Assembly: GCA_041739035.1 (NCBI GenBank)
Contig: JBGSOQ010000267.1
Span: 1-12,729, forward strand
Direction: 5' to 3'
DNA from: XYD12-FULL-36-8 sp041739035
GTDB lineage: Bacteria; Bacteroidota; Ignavibacteria; Ignavibacteriales; Ignavibacteriaceae
DNA length: 12,729 bases
Of this stretch, positions 6,887 through 12,729 are shown piece after piece. How positions within the stretch are numbered: position 1 is the first letter of the stretch; every line of letters begins with the position of its first letter. The notes below the pieces were generated by a model. The model did no database searches and was not told the DNA's origin. It worked only from the letters and a program-made list of their open reading frames with translations. The translations under genes and the position numbers were made by a program.

Positions 6887-8644
6887 TTATACGGCAAAAT
6901 TAACAACCATTTTTTCATTTATTTGAGTTCTTAAATATCTCTCCTTCTTTTCATCCTTAATTTTTGTCACATCAACTAAAATTAATCCATCAACGCAATT
7001 CTTAAAGTCAGGATCAACTCCAAAATCTAAAAAACTCACTCCATTTTCAGTACATAAATCAGAGTAATGTTTGTAGAGTATTGCCACAGAATATCCATTA
7101 AGGTGAAGCAGCTTCTTCAATATTTTAAAGTCCTCTTTTGAATCCTTCCCAAAGAAGAGATGAGGATATTCTTCTAATTGTCTATTCTTAAAAATGAATT
7201 GCGTTTTCGATAAGGCGAGAGAATTCTGGTTTGAATACCATTTTTTAAAGTAATAAATAGTCCATGCCATCGCTTGGTTCGAATAATTACTAGTTATGCT
7301 AACGCCACCAAACATGTATTTAATTTGCGGATTCTTATTAAGAAATTGCCCTATTCCCTGCCATAAAACATCAAGTGCAAGTGTGTTCCAATATTTTTCC
7401 TGAATGAAACTTCTTCCTAGCTCAATTGAATATGGAATTACATTGTCAATGAAATCTTGTTCAAAGTTAAAGAGCGATGAAGTATAAAATCCATTAATTC
7501 CAAATTTTTCCATAATCTGTTTTCCAATGCCAATCCTGTACGAACCTACTATCTCAAGATTAGCATCATCCCATAAAAATAGATGTGAATAGTTACCGTC
7601 ATATTTGTCCAGATCAAGTTTTTTACCAGTACCCTCCCCAACCTTTCTGAATGTTAGTTCGCGTAATCTTGCTATTTCATTTAAGATATTTGGTGAATTG
7701 GCTCTTGTAGTAAGAAATATGCTTTTCCCGTCGGTTGTGCTGCCGATAAAATCTGAATTTTTTACCTCATACTTAAGCATTTTTTTATCAACCGGATGAA
7801 TAACATTCTTTTCGGTAGTAAAAACTTTCTTTCGCTTTTTACCTAGGTGGTAAATGTGTTTCCTAAGTAGTTTTGTTTGGTAAGGTATACCGACATTCGA
7901 TTCTTTAAAGGACCTTGACGGAATGAGATCTCCAACGACGACGTGCGTTGTTTTATTTTTCTTATTAAAAATTTCATGTGCCAGTAGGAGGGTTGAGAAG
8001 CTTTTGTTAATTATAGAAGTTAGATAAAAAAGCGGCGAGTTTTTGGAATCTATAAAAACTGGAAGTATTGGTGCATTAAATTTGTGTGCATAATTAACTG
8101 CGCTATTTCGCCATTTCCCGTCTTTAATTGATAACCATTTTAGTCTGGAAACTTCAGCGGCTGGGAAAATTATTACGGCATTTTCATTTTCTAAAGCTTT
8201 GTTAATTAATTCTATATTTTTTCTTTGAAAAGATTTATTGAATATGTCAACAGGAATTATGTAATCTTTTAAATATTCAAAATTTAGTATAACATCATTT
8301 GCAACTATTTTTACATCATTTCTCAATTCTAGAAATGCTTTTAGAATCACCAAACTGTCCAAGCTGCTGGGATGATTCGCAACACAAATAACCGCCCCTT
8401 CCGAAGGAATTTTTTGAAGATCACTATCAGATATTAAAAAAGAATAATTTAAGTAATCGAATATCTCCATTATGAAATGCTTAGAATCTAGATGGCCGTG
8501 CTTCTCAATGAAAGCATTAATTTTATCTATGTAGAGTATTTTCTTTAGTAACGAAATAATTATTTTTCGAATAATTACCGGTTTTTTGGCTAAGAAATTT
8601 TTATTTCTAAGTTCAATTATTTCATCTAAATCAATCTTTTTCAT
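6887..8644 (-). CDS. OlsF-like bifunctional acyltransferase (PlsC-type plus OlsB/GNAT-type domains)
   Basis: A fusion of two lipid acyltransferases, 585 residues from the ATG at 8644. The N-terminal half is PlsC-like: NHPSSLD at 90-96 is the catalytic HX4D motif and FPAAEVSR at 160-167 stands where glycerolipid acyltransferases have FPEGTRS. The C-terminal half matches the OlsB/hemolysin-like N-acyltransferase family: RLRELTFRKVGEGTG (326-340), LDKYDGNYSHLFLW (345-358), IVGSYRIG (365-372), ELGRSFIQEKYW (408-419) and FGGVSITSNY (445-454). This order is that of OlsF of Serratia proteamaculans and Flavobacterium johnsoniae, which makes ornithine lipid by N-acylating ornithine (C-terminal half) and then O-acylating it (N-terminal half). 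The amino acid used here could be ornithine, glycine or lysine. An in-frame TTG at 8671 is rejected because it falls inside the promoter element. First gene of the operon; membrane-associated, cytoplasmic face. Confidence 0.87.
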   Translation of the reverse strand: MKKIDLDEIIELRNKNFLAKKPVIIRKIIISLLKKILYIDKINAFIEKHGHLDSKHFIMEIFDYLNYSFLISDSDLQKIPSEGAVICVANHPSSLDSLVILKAFLELRNDVKIVANDVILNFEYLKDYIIPVDIFNKSFQRKNIELINKALENENAVIIFPAAEVSRLKWLSIKDGKWRNSAVNYAHKFNAPILPVFIDSKNSPLFYLTSIINKSFSTLLLAHEIFNKKNKTTHVVVGDLIPSRSFKESNVGIPYQTKLLRKHIYHLGKKRKKVFTTEKNVIHPVDKKMLKYEVKNSDFIGSTTDGKSIFLTTRANSPNILNEIARLRELTFRKVGEGTGKKLDLDKYDGNYSHLFLWDDANLEIVGSYRIGIGKQIMEKFGINGFYTSSLFNFEQDFIDNVIPYSIELGRSFIQEKYWNTLALDVLWQGIGQFLNKNPQIKYMFGGVSITSNYSNQAMAWTIYYFKKWYSNQNSLALSKTQFIFKNRQLEEYPHLFFGKDSKEDFKILKKLLHLNGYSVAILYKHYSDLCTENGVSFLDFGVDPDFKNCVDGLILVDVTKIKDEKKERYLRTQINEKMVVNFAV

Positions 8645-8668
8645 ATAAGATTTCTTGTAAATTTTAGG

Positions 8669-8676
8669 CAAATATA
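8669..8676 (-). promoter_or_regulatory. Putative -7 promoter element of the lipid operon
   Basis: The minus strand reads TATATTTG, a full match to TAnnTTTG. It lies 20 bases downstream of the nearest Pho-type repeat (8697), so that repeat occupies the -33 position. The implied transcript starts near 8662, leaving a leader of under 20 bases before the ATG at 8644. This placement excludes the TTG at 8671 as a start codon, since that codon is part of the element. Confidence 0.55.
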
Positions 8677-8696
8677 GGCGAATTTGTAGGCGTGAT

Positions 8697-8736
8697 TGTT
8701 AAGAAATGATTAAATAAATGTTATCAAATTGTAAAG
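8697..8736 (-). promoter_or_regulatory. Pho-type operator of the lipid operon: four direct repeats spaced 11 bp
   Basis: In the direction of the lipid operon the repeats are CTTTACA (8736-8730), GATAACA (8725-8719), TTTAATC (8714-8708) and CTTAACA (8703-8697), with 4-base spacers of mostly A/T. The matches to CTTAACA are 6, 5, 4 and 7 of 7. The period is the same 11 bp as upstream of the TonB receptor, but the sequence is looser. The site is in the gap between two divergent genes, so it could also influence the CHAD gene. Confidence 0.58.
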
Positions 8737-8800
8737 TAATTTTTATTACCAATTTATTTAATTGAAATTTGTGCTGGGAATATTTGAATGAGGAGTTTAA

Positions 8801-8818
8801 TGTTAATTAATTGTTAAA
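8801..8818 (-). promoter_or_regulatory. Possible additional two-repeat Pho-type site
   Basis: The minus strand has TTTAACA (8818-8812) and ATTAACA (8807-8801) separated by 4 bases, again an 11-bp period and each 6 of 7 matches to CTTAACA. It lies 64 bases upstream of the main array and about 40 bases before the CHAD gene's promoter element. The region is very A/T-rich, so a chance match is possible. Confidence 0.35.
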
Positions 8819-8855
8819 TTTTTTAGTACTATAGAAATCCTAAGGATCTGATAAG

Positions 8856-8863
8856 TAATTTTG
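8856..8863 (+). promoter_or_regulatory. Putative -7 promoter element of the CHAD gene
   Basis: TAATTTTG on the plus strand matches TAnnTTTG in full and is 27 bases before the ATG at 8891. Upstream, CTATAGA (8829-8835) and CTAAGGA (8840-8846) stand at 11-bp spacing and end 9 bases before the element, as the Pho repeats do at the TonB receptor, but they match CTTAACA at only 4 of 7 positions each, so Pho control of this promoter is uncertain. Confidence 0.45.
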
Positions 8864-8890
8864 GAAAAATAATTTAAGACATATCATAAA

Positions 8891-9781
8891 ATGAATAGAA
8901 TAAACTGGGCGCAAGAACTCAAAAAATCTGCACGAAAGATAATTCAAGCTGGAATTAAAGACTTAGAAGACAAAGAAATAAAAACAAACATTCTGATCCA
9001 TGATTCACGTAAAAGAGTGAAAAATTCACGTGCAATCTTGCGATTAATTCGCTTCGAAGTGGGCGAAAAAAACTTTAAATCGCTAAATATTTTATTAAGA
9101 AATTTGAATAGAAAATCTGCTAATATTAGAAAAGCTTATGTATTGATCGACATAATTGAGAAAGAATTAGAAGATTCCATGAATAATGGTGTACGAACGA
9201 TCTTACATAATCTCAAATCTAAAATTGAAAATGAATTGGTTTCATCTCAGCCCAAAATTAATACCAATCAAATCTTGAGGGAGTATCACGATTCCTTTAT
9301 TGCTTTTAAGAAGCTAATTGACAATTGGGATTTTAAGAAAAAAAATTTCTCTTTGATCAACATCGGCCTATCAGAAATTTATGAAAAAGGGCAAATTTTT
9401 TACAAAATGGCTTTAAAGAAACAAGAGGTACCCATTTTCCATGAAATGAGGAAAAATGCGAAGGATCTTTTGTATGCTTTAGAGATTATACGGAAAGGAT
9501 GGCCGCCGGTTATAAAAACTTACATCAATCAAACGAAGATACTTACAGATCAAATAGGTAAAATGCATGATTTGTATGAACTGAAGTTGGAAATTAATAA
9601 GTATTATAAAGGAAACGAAATAGAGGATCTTTTAAAAACTAGTGATGAGCGAATTAAAAATTTAATTGGCTCATCCGAATTAATTGGGCAAAAAATTTAT
9701 GCAGAAAAAACAAAAAATTTTATTTCTCGTATGAAAATTATTACAAGTAAGCGATTTGATGTGCCTGAATCGAGGAGTTAA
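8891..9781 (+). CDS. CHAD domain protein (polyphosphate-binding family)
   Basis: A helical, very basic protein of 296 residues with the two-fold CHAD architecture. The first repeat carries IHDSRKRVKNSRAILRLIR (36-54), matching the family's H..RK..K..R helix, and the second carries FHEMRKNAKDLLYALEI (183-199), followed by QIGKMHDLYEL (221-231), the LG.h.D-like helix. These conserved His, Arg and Lys residues (H37, R40, K41, K44; H184, R187, K188, K191) line the basic channel that binds polyphosphate in studied CHAD proteins. The first-repeat LG..RD motif is degenerate (SANIRKAY). There is no attached CYTH (triphosphatase) domain and no signal peptide, so it is a stand-alone cytoplasmic CHAD protein. 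It is transcribed divergently from the lipid operon across a 246-base region that holds the Pho-type repeats. A role on polyphosphate granules during phosphate limitation is inferred. It ends 3 bases before the convergent SMR gene. Confidence 0.85.
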   Translation: MNRINWAQELKKSARKIIQAGIKDLEDKEIKTNILIHDSRKRVKNSRAILRLIRFEVGEKNFKSLNILLRNLNRKSANIRKAYVLIDIIEKELEDSMNNGVRTILHNLKSKIENELVSSQPKINTNQILREYHDSFIAFKKLIDNWDFKKKNFSLINIGLSEIYEKGQIFYKMALKKQEVPIFHEMRKNAKDLLYALEIIRKGWPPVIKTYINQTKILTDQIGKMHDLYELKLEINKYYKGNEIEDLLKTSDERIKNLIGSSELIGQKIYAEKTKNFISRMKIITSKRFDVPESRS

Positions 9782-9784
9782 TTG

Positions 9785-10108
9785 TTAGCTGTTTTTGAAA
9801 GTCACCCTCAAACCAATTATCCCGCCAATTATAAGCAGCATAAAAACAAGCTTCAAAATATCATAATCTTTATTAAATACTACTATTTCCGTAAGTGTAA
9901 TACCAATTATTGCAATTCCCATCCAAATTGTATAAGCCATAGCCATTGGTATTGCTTTAAGCGAAAGTGAAAAAAGATAAGCATTGGTGAATCCGAAAAT
10001 GGCATAGAAAATTAAAGGTACAAGCTTAGTAAATCCTTCAGTATACTTTAAGCTAACGATCCATCCTACTTCCATTATTCCAGCTAATATCAAATACATC
10101 CAATTCAT
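9785..10108 (-). CDS. Small multidrug resistance family transporter (SugE/Gdx-like)
   Basis: A 107-residue protein with four predicted membrane helices (about 2-20, 29-50, 57-78, 84-102), the standard SMR size. E13 in GIMEVGW is the conserved ion- and substrate-binding glutamate, and AYTIWMGIAIIG (58-69) is the helix-3 signature. The pattern EVGW..SLKYTEGFTKL and the ending IIGLRVTF are closer to SugE/Gdx, the guanidinium exporters, than to EmrE. SMR proteins work as antiparallel homodimers in the inner membrane and exchange substrate for protons. No second SMR gene or guanidine riboswitch is visible; the gene starts 20 bases after the hydroxylase gene and seems to be last in that operon. The substrate is therefore uncertain: guanidinium, a small cation, or, given the sugar genes upstream, a lipid-linked glycan as for the related ArnE/F proteins. 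The ribosome binding site is weak. Confidence 0.85.
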   Translation of the reverse strand: MNWMYLILAGIMEVGWIVSLKYTEGFTKLVPLIFYAIFGFTNAYLFSLSLKAIPMAMAYTIWMGIAIIGITLTEIVVFNKDYDILKLVFMLLIIGGIIGLRVTFKNS

Positions 10109-10128
10109 AAAATTAAACCAAAAATTTG

Positions 10129-10905
10129 TTATAATTTTTTATTAAAAGAGCGAAATGCAAAAACAAATTGACGAAAGTAGTTATTTGGGAAAAAAGTTTT
10201 TAAGCCATATTGAACCGCTTTTTCATTCTCACGGAGATAATACGTTCCAAATAACCAATCCCATATTGCAAGCTTCGTACTGAAATTTCTATTTCTTCCC
10301 TTTCCTAATGAATGATGCCAACGATGCATCTCAGGACCATTAATAATATACTGCAGCCAGCCGGAATGAACATCGATATTTGAATGTATGTACATTCCCC
10401 ATACTGCACTAATTGCTCCTTTGTAAACTGCCACTTCTGGAGCTGCTCCAAGCAAAACTATTGGTGCAAATTCTACAGTTTGATTAATTAAAATCTCCAA
10501 AGCATGTGATCTAGCCCCAGATAACCAATCTACTTCTTTTGGAGAATGATGAGCTTCATGAATCCGCCATAAGATTTTATTCTTATGCTGCCATTTGTGA
10601 AATAAATAAATATAAAGATCGTGTGTTACGATAAAGAATAATAACTGAAGAATTACCGGCCATTCACTAACAAGTTTAAAGCGAGAGATATTTGTCTGTT
10701 CATCTATAAATTCAATAATAAAAGAAATGATTATACCCAAGATGAAACTTTGAACAAAATTGTATAAGACGAAATCATCGAAGAATCCCTCGCGAATAAA
10801 TCTCTGTCCTTTATTGTAAGGAAAAATTCTTTCCAGAATAACAATTACTAGAGCGCAAAATGTGATTACTAGAAAAGAAATTAATTGTGTTGAATTGAAC
10901 ATCAT
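10129..10905 (-). CDS. Sterol desaturase/fatty acid hydroxylase family di-iron membrane protein
   Basis: An integral membrane oxygenase of 258 residues. The eight or more histidines that hold the two irons are present in the family order: HDLYIYLFHKWQH (95-107), LWRIHEAHHS (112-121), H134 in the ARSHALE helix, IHSNIDVH (173-180) and MHRWHHS (193-199). Hydrophobic helices lie at about 6-27, 47-68 and 80-102, with a further one at about 143-172. NFSTKLAIWDWLFGTYY at 207-223 is the usual C-terminal signature. These enzymes use O2 to hydroxylate or desaturate lipid chains; OlsE of Rhizobium tropici, which hydroxylates the ornithine lipid headgroup, belongs to the same superfamily. Here the gene starts 3 bases after the NeuB-like gene, so its operon is the glycan one and not the lipid one, and its substrate is unknown. 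Two adjacent ATGs (10905 and 10902) are equivalent. The requirement for O2 implies a microaerobic or aerobic lifestyle. Confidence 0.9.
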   Translation of the reverse strand: MMFNSTQLISFLVITFCALVIVILERIFPYNKGQRFIREGFFDDFVLYNFVQSFILGIIISFIIEFIDEQTNISRFKLVSEWPVILQLLFFIVTHDLYIYLFHKWQHKNKILWRIHEAHHSPKEVDWLSGARSHALEILINQTVEFAPIVLLGAAPEVAVYKGAISAVWGMYIHSNIDVHSGWLQYIINGPEMHRWHHSLGKGRNRNFSTKLAIWDWLFGTYYLRENEKAVQYGLKTFFPNNYFRQFVFAFRSFNKKL

Positions 10906-10908
10906 TTG

Positions 10909-11814
10909 CTATTGAGCAACACCTGAAAAAGAACTTTTGACTTTCCTTAGTTTCTTGATGGAGCCAAGTTCACTGTCATATACTCGTTTTACACCATCTC
11001 CTAAGGATTTTTCAATATCACGAATATCTTTTACTAACCTGTACAAACCCATAATTTCCACAGAAGCTGCCTGATCGCTGCCCCACATTGCTCGGTCTAA
11101 AGTTATGTGTCTTTCCACAAAGCAAGCACCGTTAGCAACAGCGGCATAAGTTGGAGCTAATCCTGTTTCGTGTCCTGAATAACCGATTGGGATACCGGAA
11201 TATCTGTTTCTAAATGATCTGACAACATTAATATTTAATTCTTCAAGTTTACAAGGATATGTTGAGGTGGATTGAGCAAGTAATAATTTGTCTTTGCCAA
11301 GAAATTCAACTGCATTATCTATTTCTTCAATTGTTGACATGCCGGAAGATAGCATTATAGGTTTGTTAAAAGATTTTATCTTCTTCAATAAATCATAATC
11401 AGTTAATGATGCTGAAGATATTTTGTACAAAGACGGATTAAATTCTTCAATAAAATCTGCAGATTCGACATCCCAGCAGGATGCAAACCAATCGATATTT
11501 CTTTCAGCACAATACTTATCAATTAGATCGTATTCAGAAAAACCAAACTCGACTTTTCTTCTATATTCTATGTATGTCATTCTTCCCCACGGAGTGTCCC
11601 TTTCTAAATTCCATTGATCTTTCGGGACACATAATTCAGGTGTTCTTTTCTGAAATTTTACTGCATCGCAACCAGCAAATACAGCACCGTCAATCAGTTT
11701 TTTTGCTGTTTCAAGTGATCCATTGTGATTTATACCAATTTCCGCAATTATATAAACCGGTTCACCTTCACCAACATGCATTTTGCCAACTCTTACTTTA
11801 TTATGTAGTTTCAT
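10909..11814 (-). CDS. N-acetylneuraminate synthase family protein (short NeuB-like)
   Basis: A TIM-barrel enzyme that would condense phosphoenolpyruvate with a hexosamine-type sugar to give a nine-carbon acid (sialic, legionaminic or a related nonulosonate). Active-site motifs are intact in the 301-residue product: AEIGINHNG (24-32), AVKFQKR (51-57), SSGMST (156-161), STSTYP (182-187), GYSGHE (211-216) and ERHITLDR (234-241). H215 and H236 stand at the positions that bind the metal in NeuB. It ends soon after the barrel and lacks the C-terminal SAF (antifreeze-like) domain of classical NeuB. The stretch RMTYIEYRRKVEFG is typical of a widespread short subfamily, so this looks like the native length. 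The ATG at 11814 is chosen over the GTG at 11820 because GAGG precedes it by 5 bases. It lies 56 bases after the short-chain dehydrogenase gene and 3 bases before the hydroxylase gene. Confidence 0.92.
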   Translation of the reverse strand: MKLHNKVRVGKMHVGEGEPVYIIAEIGINHNGSLETAKKLIDGAVFAGCDAVKFQKRTPELCVPKDQWNLERDTPWGRMTYIEYRRKVEFGFSEYDLIDKYCAERNIDWFASCWDVESADFIEEFNPSLYKISSASLTDYDLLKKIKSFNKPIMLSSGMSTIEEIDNAVEFLGKDKLLLAQSTSTYPCKLEELNINVVRSFRNRYSGIPIGYSGHETGLAPTYAAVANGACFVERHITLDRAMWGSDQAASVEIMGLYRLVKDIRDIEKSLGDGVKRVYDSELGSIKKLRKVKSSFSGVAQ

Positions 11815-11819
11815 TTTCA

Positions 11820-11823
11820 CCTC
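11820..11823 (-). promoter_or_regulatory. Ribosome binding site of the NeuB-like gene
   Basis: GAGG on the minus strand, 5 bases before the ATG at 11814. The longer frame would use the GTG at 11820-11818, whose first base lies in this site, so the site argues for the ATG. Confidence 0.6.
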
Positions 11824-11870
11824 AATATGTTTTAATTAAAGATCGAATTAAATCTTTTTTAACTACTTTT

Positions 11871-12674
11871 TTACCAGGATGTCCAACCACCATCAACAAC
11901 CAAGTTAGCACCAGTCATGTACTGTGAAGCATCGCTGGCTAAGAAAATCAATGCTCCCATATAATCATTCGGTTTTGCCATTCGGCCTAAAGGAGTTGAT
12001 TGAGAATATTTCATTTTGAAAAATTCATCCTGTCCATTCTCAACTCCGCCAGGACTTAAAGTATTTACACGAACACCCTTCATGCCCCAATACGCAGCTA
12101 GATATTTACTAAAGGATATAACAGCTCCTTTTGAAACAGAATATGCTGGAGGTTTATAGAACTTTTGAGCCCCAGTTTTATCTTTGTACAAAGTTTGATT
12201 GGGTGCTACCATTCCGTAAGTTGAAGCAATATTAATTATACTACCTGAACCTCTTTCAACCATTAATGAGCCTATAACTTGTGAGCAAAGAAAAACTCCG
12301 GTCAAATTAACATCAATTGCCTTTTGCCAAGCTTCAAGAGGATAATTTTCAAATTTAGAATTTTCTAAGTTTGTTTTGGGATCTTCGAACATATCATTGA
12401 TTGCAGCATTATTAACCAGCACATCTATTTTGCCAAACCAATTTGTGATAACTTCTCTTATTCTATTTAGCGAACTTTTATTAGTTACATCCAGTTTTAC
12501 ACCAATGGAATCTGTTGGAAGAGATTTGGCGAATTCTGCGCATGCATCATCATCTAAGTCTGCAATGATCACGTTAGCACCAGCGTTGGACAATGCCCGG
12601 CAATGTTCTTTGCCAAGTAATCCTATTCCCCCGGTAACTAAAGCAACTTTATCTTTGAGAGAGAATAATTCCAT
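11871..12674 (-). CDS. Short-chain dehydrogenase/reductase (classical SDR)
   Basis: A cytoplasmic NAD(P)-dependent oxidoreductase of 267 residues. The Rossmann motif TGGIGLLG is at 14-21, ADLDDD (38-43) ends strand 2 with an acidic residue that favours NAD, LVNNAA is at 86-91, S151 lies in the INIASTYG segment, and the catalytic YSVSK is at 178-182. The C-terminal MTGANLVVDGGW (253-264) is standard for the family. An insertion around 158-175, between the catalytic Ser and Tyr, resembles SDRs found with nonulosonate and other sugar genes. It lies directly upstream of the NeuB-like gene, so oxidation or reduction of a sugar precursor is a reasonable inference; the substrate is not known. The ATG at 12674 is used; the TTG at 12677, immediately upstream, is less likely. 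It begins 3 bases after the stop of another gene, which implies translational coupling. Confidence 0.9.
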   Translation of the reverse strand: MELFSLKDKVALVTGGIGLLGKEHCRALSNAGANVIIADLDDDACAEFAKSLPTDSIGVKLDVTNKSSLNRIREVITNWFGKIDVLVNNAAINDMFEDPKTNLENSKFENYPLEAWQKAIDVNLTGVFLCSQVIGSLMVERGSGSIINIASTYGMVAPNQTLYKDKTGAQKFYKPPAYSVSKGAVISFSKYLAAYWGMKGVRVNTLSPGGVENGQDEFFKMKYSQSTPLGRMAKPNDYMGALIFLASDASQYMTGANLVVDGGWTSW

Positions 12675-12677
12675 CAA

Positions 12678-12729
12678 TTATACTTTAACTACTGGTTTCA
12701 TATTAAAGTTATCGGTCTTTCGAAATACT
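12678..12729 (-). CDS. C-terminal end of an unidentified upstream gene (partial)
   Basis: The minus strand is open from the window edge to a TAA at 12680-12678, giving the last 16 residues, FRKTDNFNMKPVVKV preceded by V. The stop is only 3 bases before the ATG of the short-chain dehydrogenase, the tight spacing expected within an operon. Sixteen residues are too few to name a family. In similar clusters the neighbours are cytidylyltransferases, aminotransferases or sugar oxidoreductases, but the sequence does not decide between these. Confidence 0.5.
   Translation of the reverse strand, partial: VFRKTDNFNMKPVVKV

Noticed and set aside
9782..9970. Plus-strand frame of 62 codons just after the CHAD gene
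   Set aside because: It is antisense to the SMR gene, starts with TTG immediately after the CHAD stop, and its translation has no sensible motif.
10129..10905. Assigning the di-iron protein as an ornithine-lipid hydroxylase (OlsE-like) acting with the OlsF-like enzyme
   Set aside because: It is in a different operon on the far side of the CHAD gene, has no Pho-type repeats before it, and the superfamily is too broad to assign a substrate.
10909..11814. Reading the NeuB-like gene as truncated because the SAF domain is missing
   Set aside because: The product ends a short way past the barrel with a basic tail, as in a widespread short subfamily; there is no frameshifted remnant of a SAF domain downstream, where the next gene starts 3 bases later.
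11838..11857. AAAGAT/ATCTTT inverted repeat between the SDR and NeuB-like genes
   Set aside because: It is a 6-bp A/T-only-rich stem with an 8-base loop and no U-run after it; most likely chance in this composition.
11481..11927. Plus-strand frame of 148 codons
   Set aside because: It is antisense to the NeuB-like and SDR genes, whose motifs are intact in the minus frames; the translation is rich in H, Q, F and Y as expected for a shadow frame.
1..12729. CRISPR array, tRNA, rRNA, insertion sequence or prophage
   Set aside because: No spaced palindromic repeats beyond the short operator repeats, no tRNA-like cloverleaf noticed, and no transposase, integrase or terminal inverted repeats were seen on either strand.

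Overview
The window is AT-rich (about one third G+C by eye) and comes from a bacterium of the Bacteroidetes/Chlorobi/Ignavibacteria group, most likely an Ignavibacteria-type organism. The clues are a TonB-dependent receptor with an N-terminal carboxypeptidase-regulatory-like domain, a secreted beta-structure protein beside it, weak ribosome binding sites, and promoter elements that fit the Bacteroidetes -7 consensus TAnnTTTG. This placement is an inference from gene content; no rRNA or marker gene is present.

Layout. All genes are on the minus strand except the CHAD gene. (1) 1-3236: the start of a secreted protein lies just downstream of a 930-residue TonB-dependent receptor. The receptor has a TAnnTTTG promoter preceded by four direct repeats of CTTAACA spaced exactly 11 bp, the geometry of a PhoB/PhoP (phosphate starvation) operator. 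(2) 3550-8736: four tightly spaced genes, in transcription order an OlsF-like double acyltransferase, an inositol-monophosphatase-family phosphatase, a divergent GT-B-like glycosyltransferase, and an MGDG-synthase-like glycosyltransferase. This operon also starts at a TAnnTTTG box preceded by four 11-bp-spaced repeats of the same motif. (3) 8856-9781: a divergent CHAD-domain (polyphosphate-binding family) gene. (4) 9785-12729: a separate minus-strand operon with a small multidrug resistance protein, a sterol desaturase/fatty acid hydroxylase family di-iron protein, a short NeuB-type nonulosonate synthase, a short-chain dehydrogenase, and the last codons of another gene.

How they fit together. 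Regions 1 to 3 read as a phosphate-starvation locus. OlsF-type enzymes make phosphorus-free amino-acid lipids (ornithine lipid in characterised cases), MGDG-synthase-family enzymes make glycolipids, and both can replace phospholipids when phosphate is scarce. CHAD proteins are linked to polyphosphate, the cell's phosphate store, and a Pho-boxed TonB receptor would serve uptake through the outer membrane. The combination of two lipid classes, a phosphatase and a polyphosphate-binding protein around one regulatory region is the most interesting feature here. The enzyme families and the repeats are read from the sequence; the shared regulation and the lipid products are inferred. Region 4 looks like part of a surface-glycan (nonulosonic acid) cluster carrying two membrane proteins not normally expected in it.

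Start corrections: four genes are better begun at an ATG slightly inside the longest open frame (4689, 8644, 11814, 12674), because the longer frames start at TTG or GTG codons without supporting signals.
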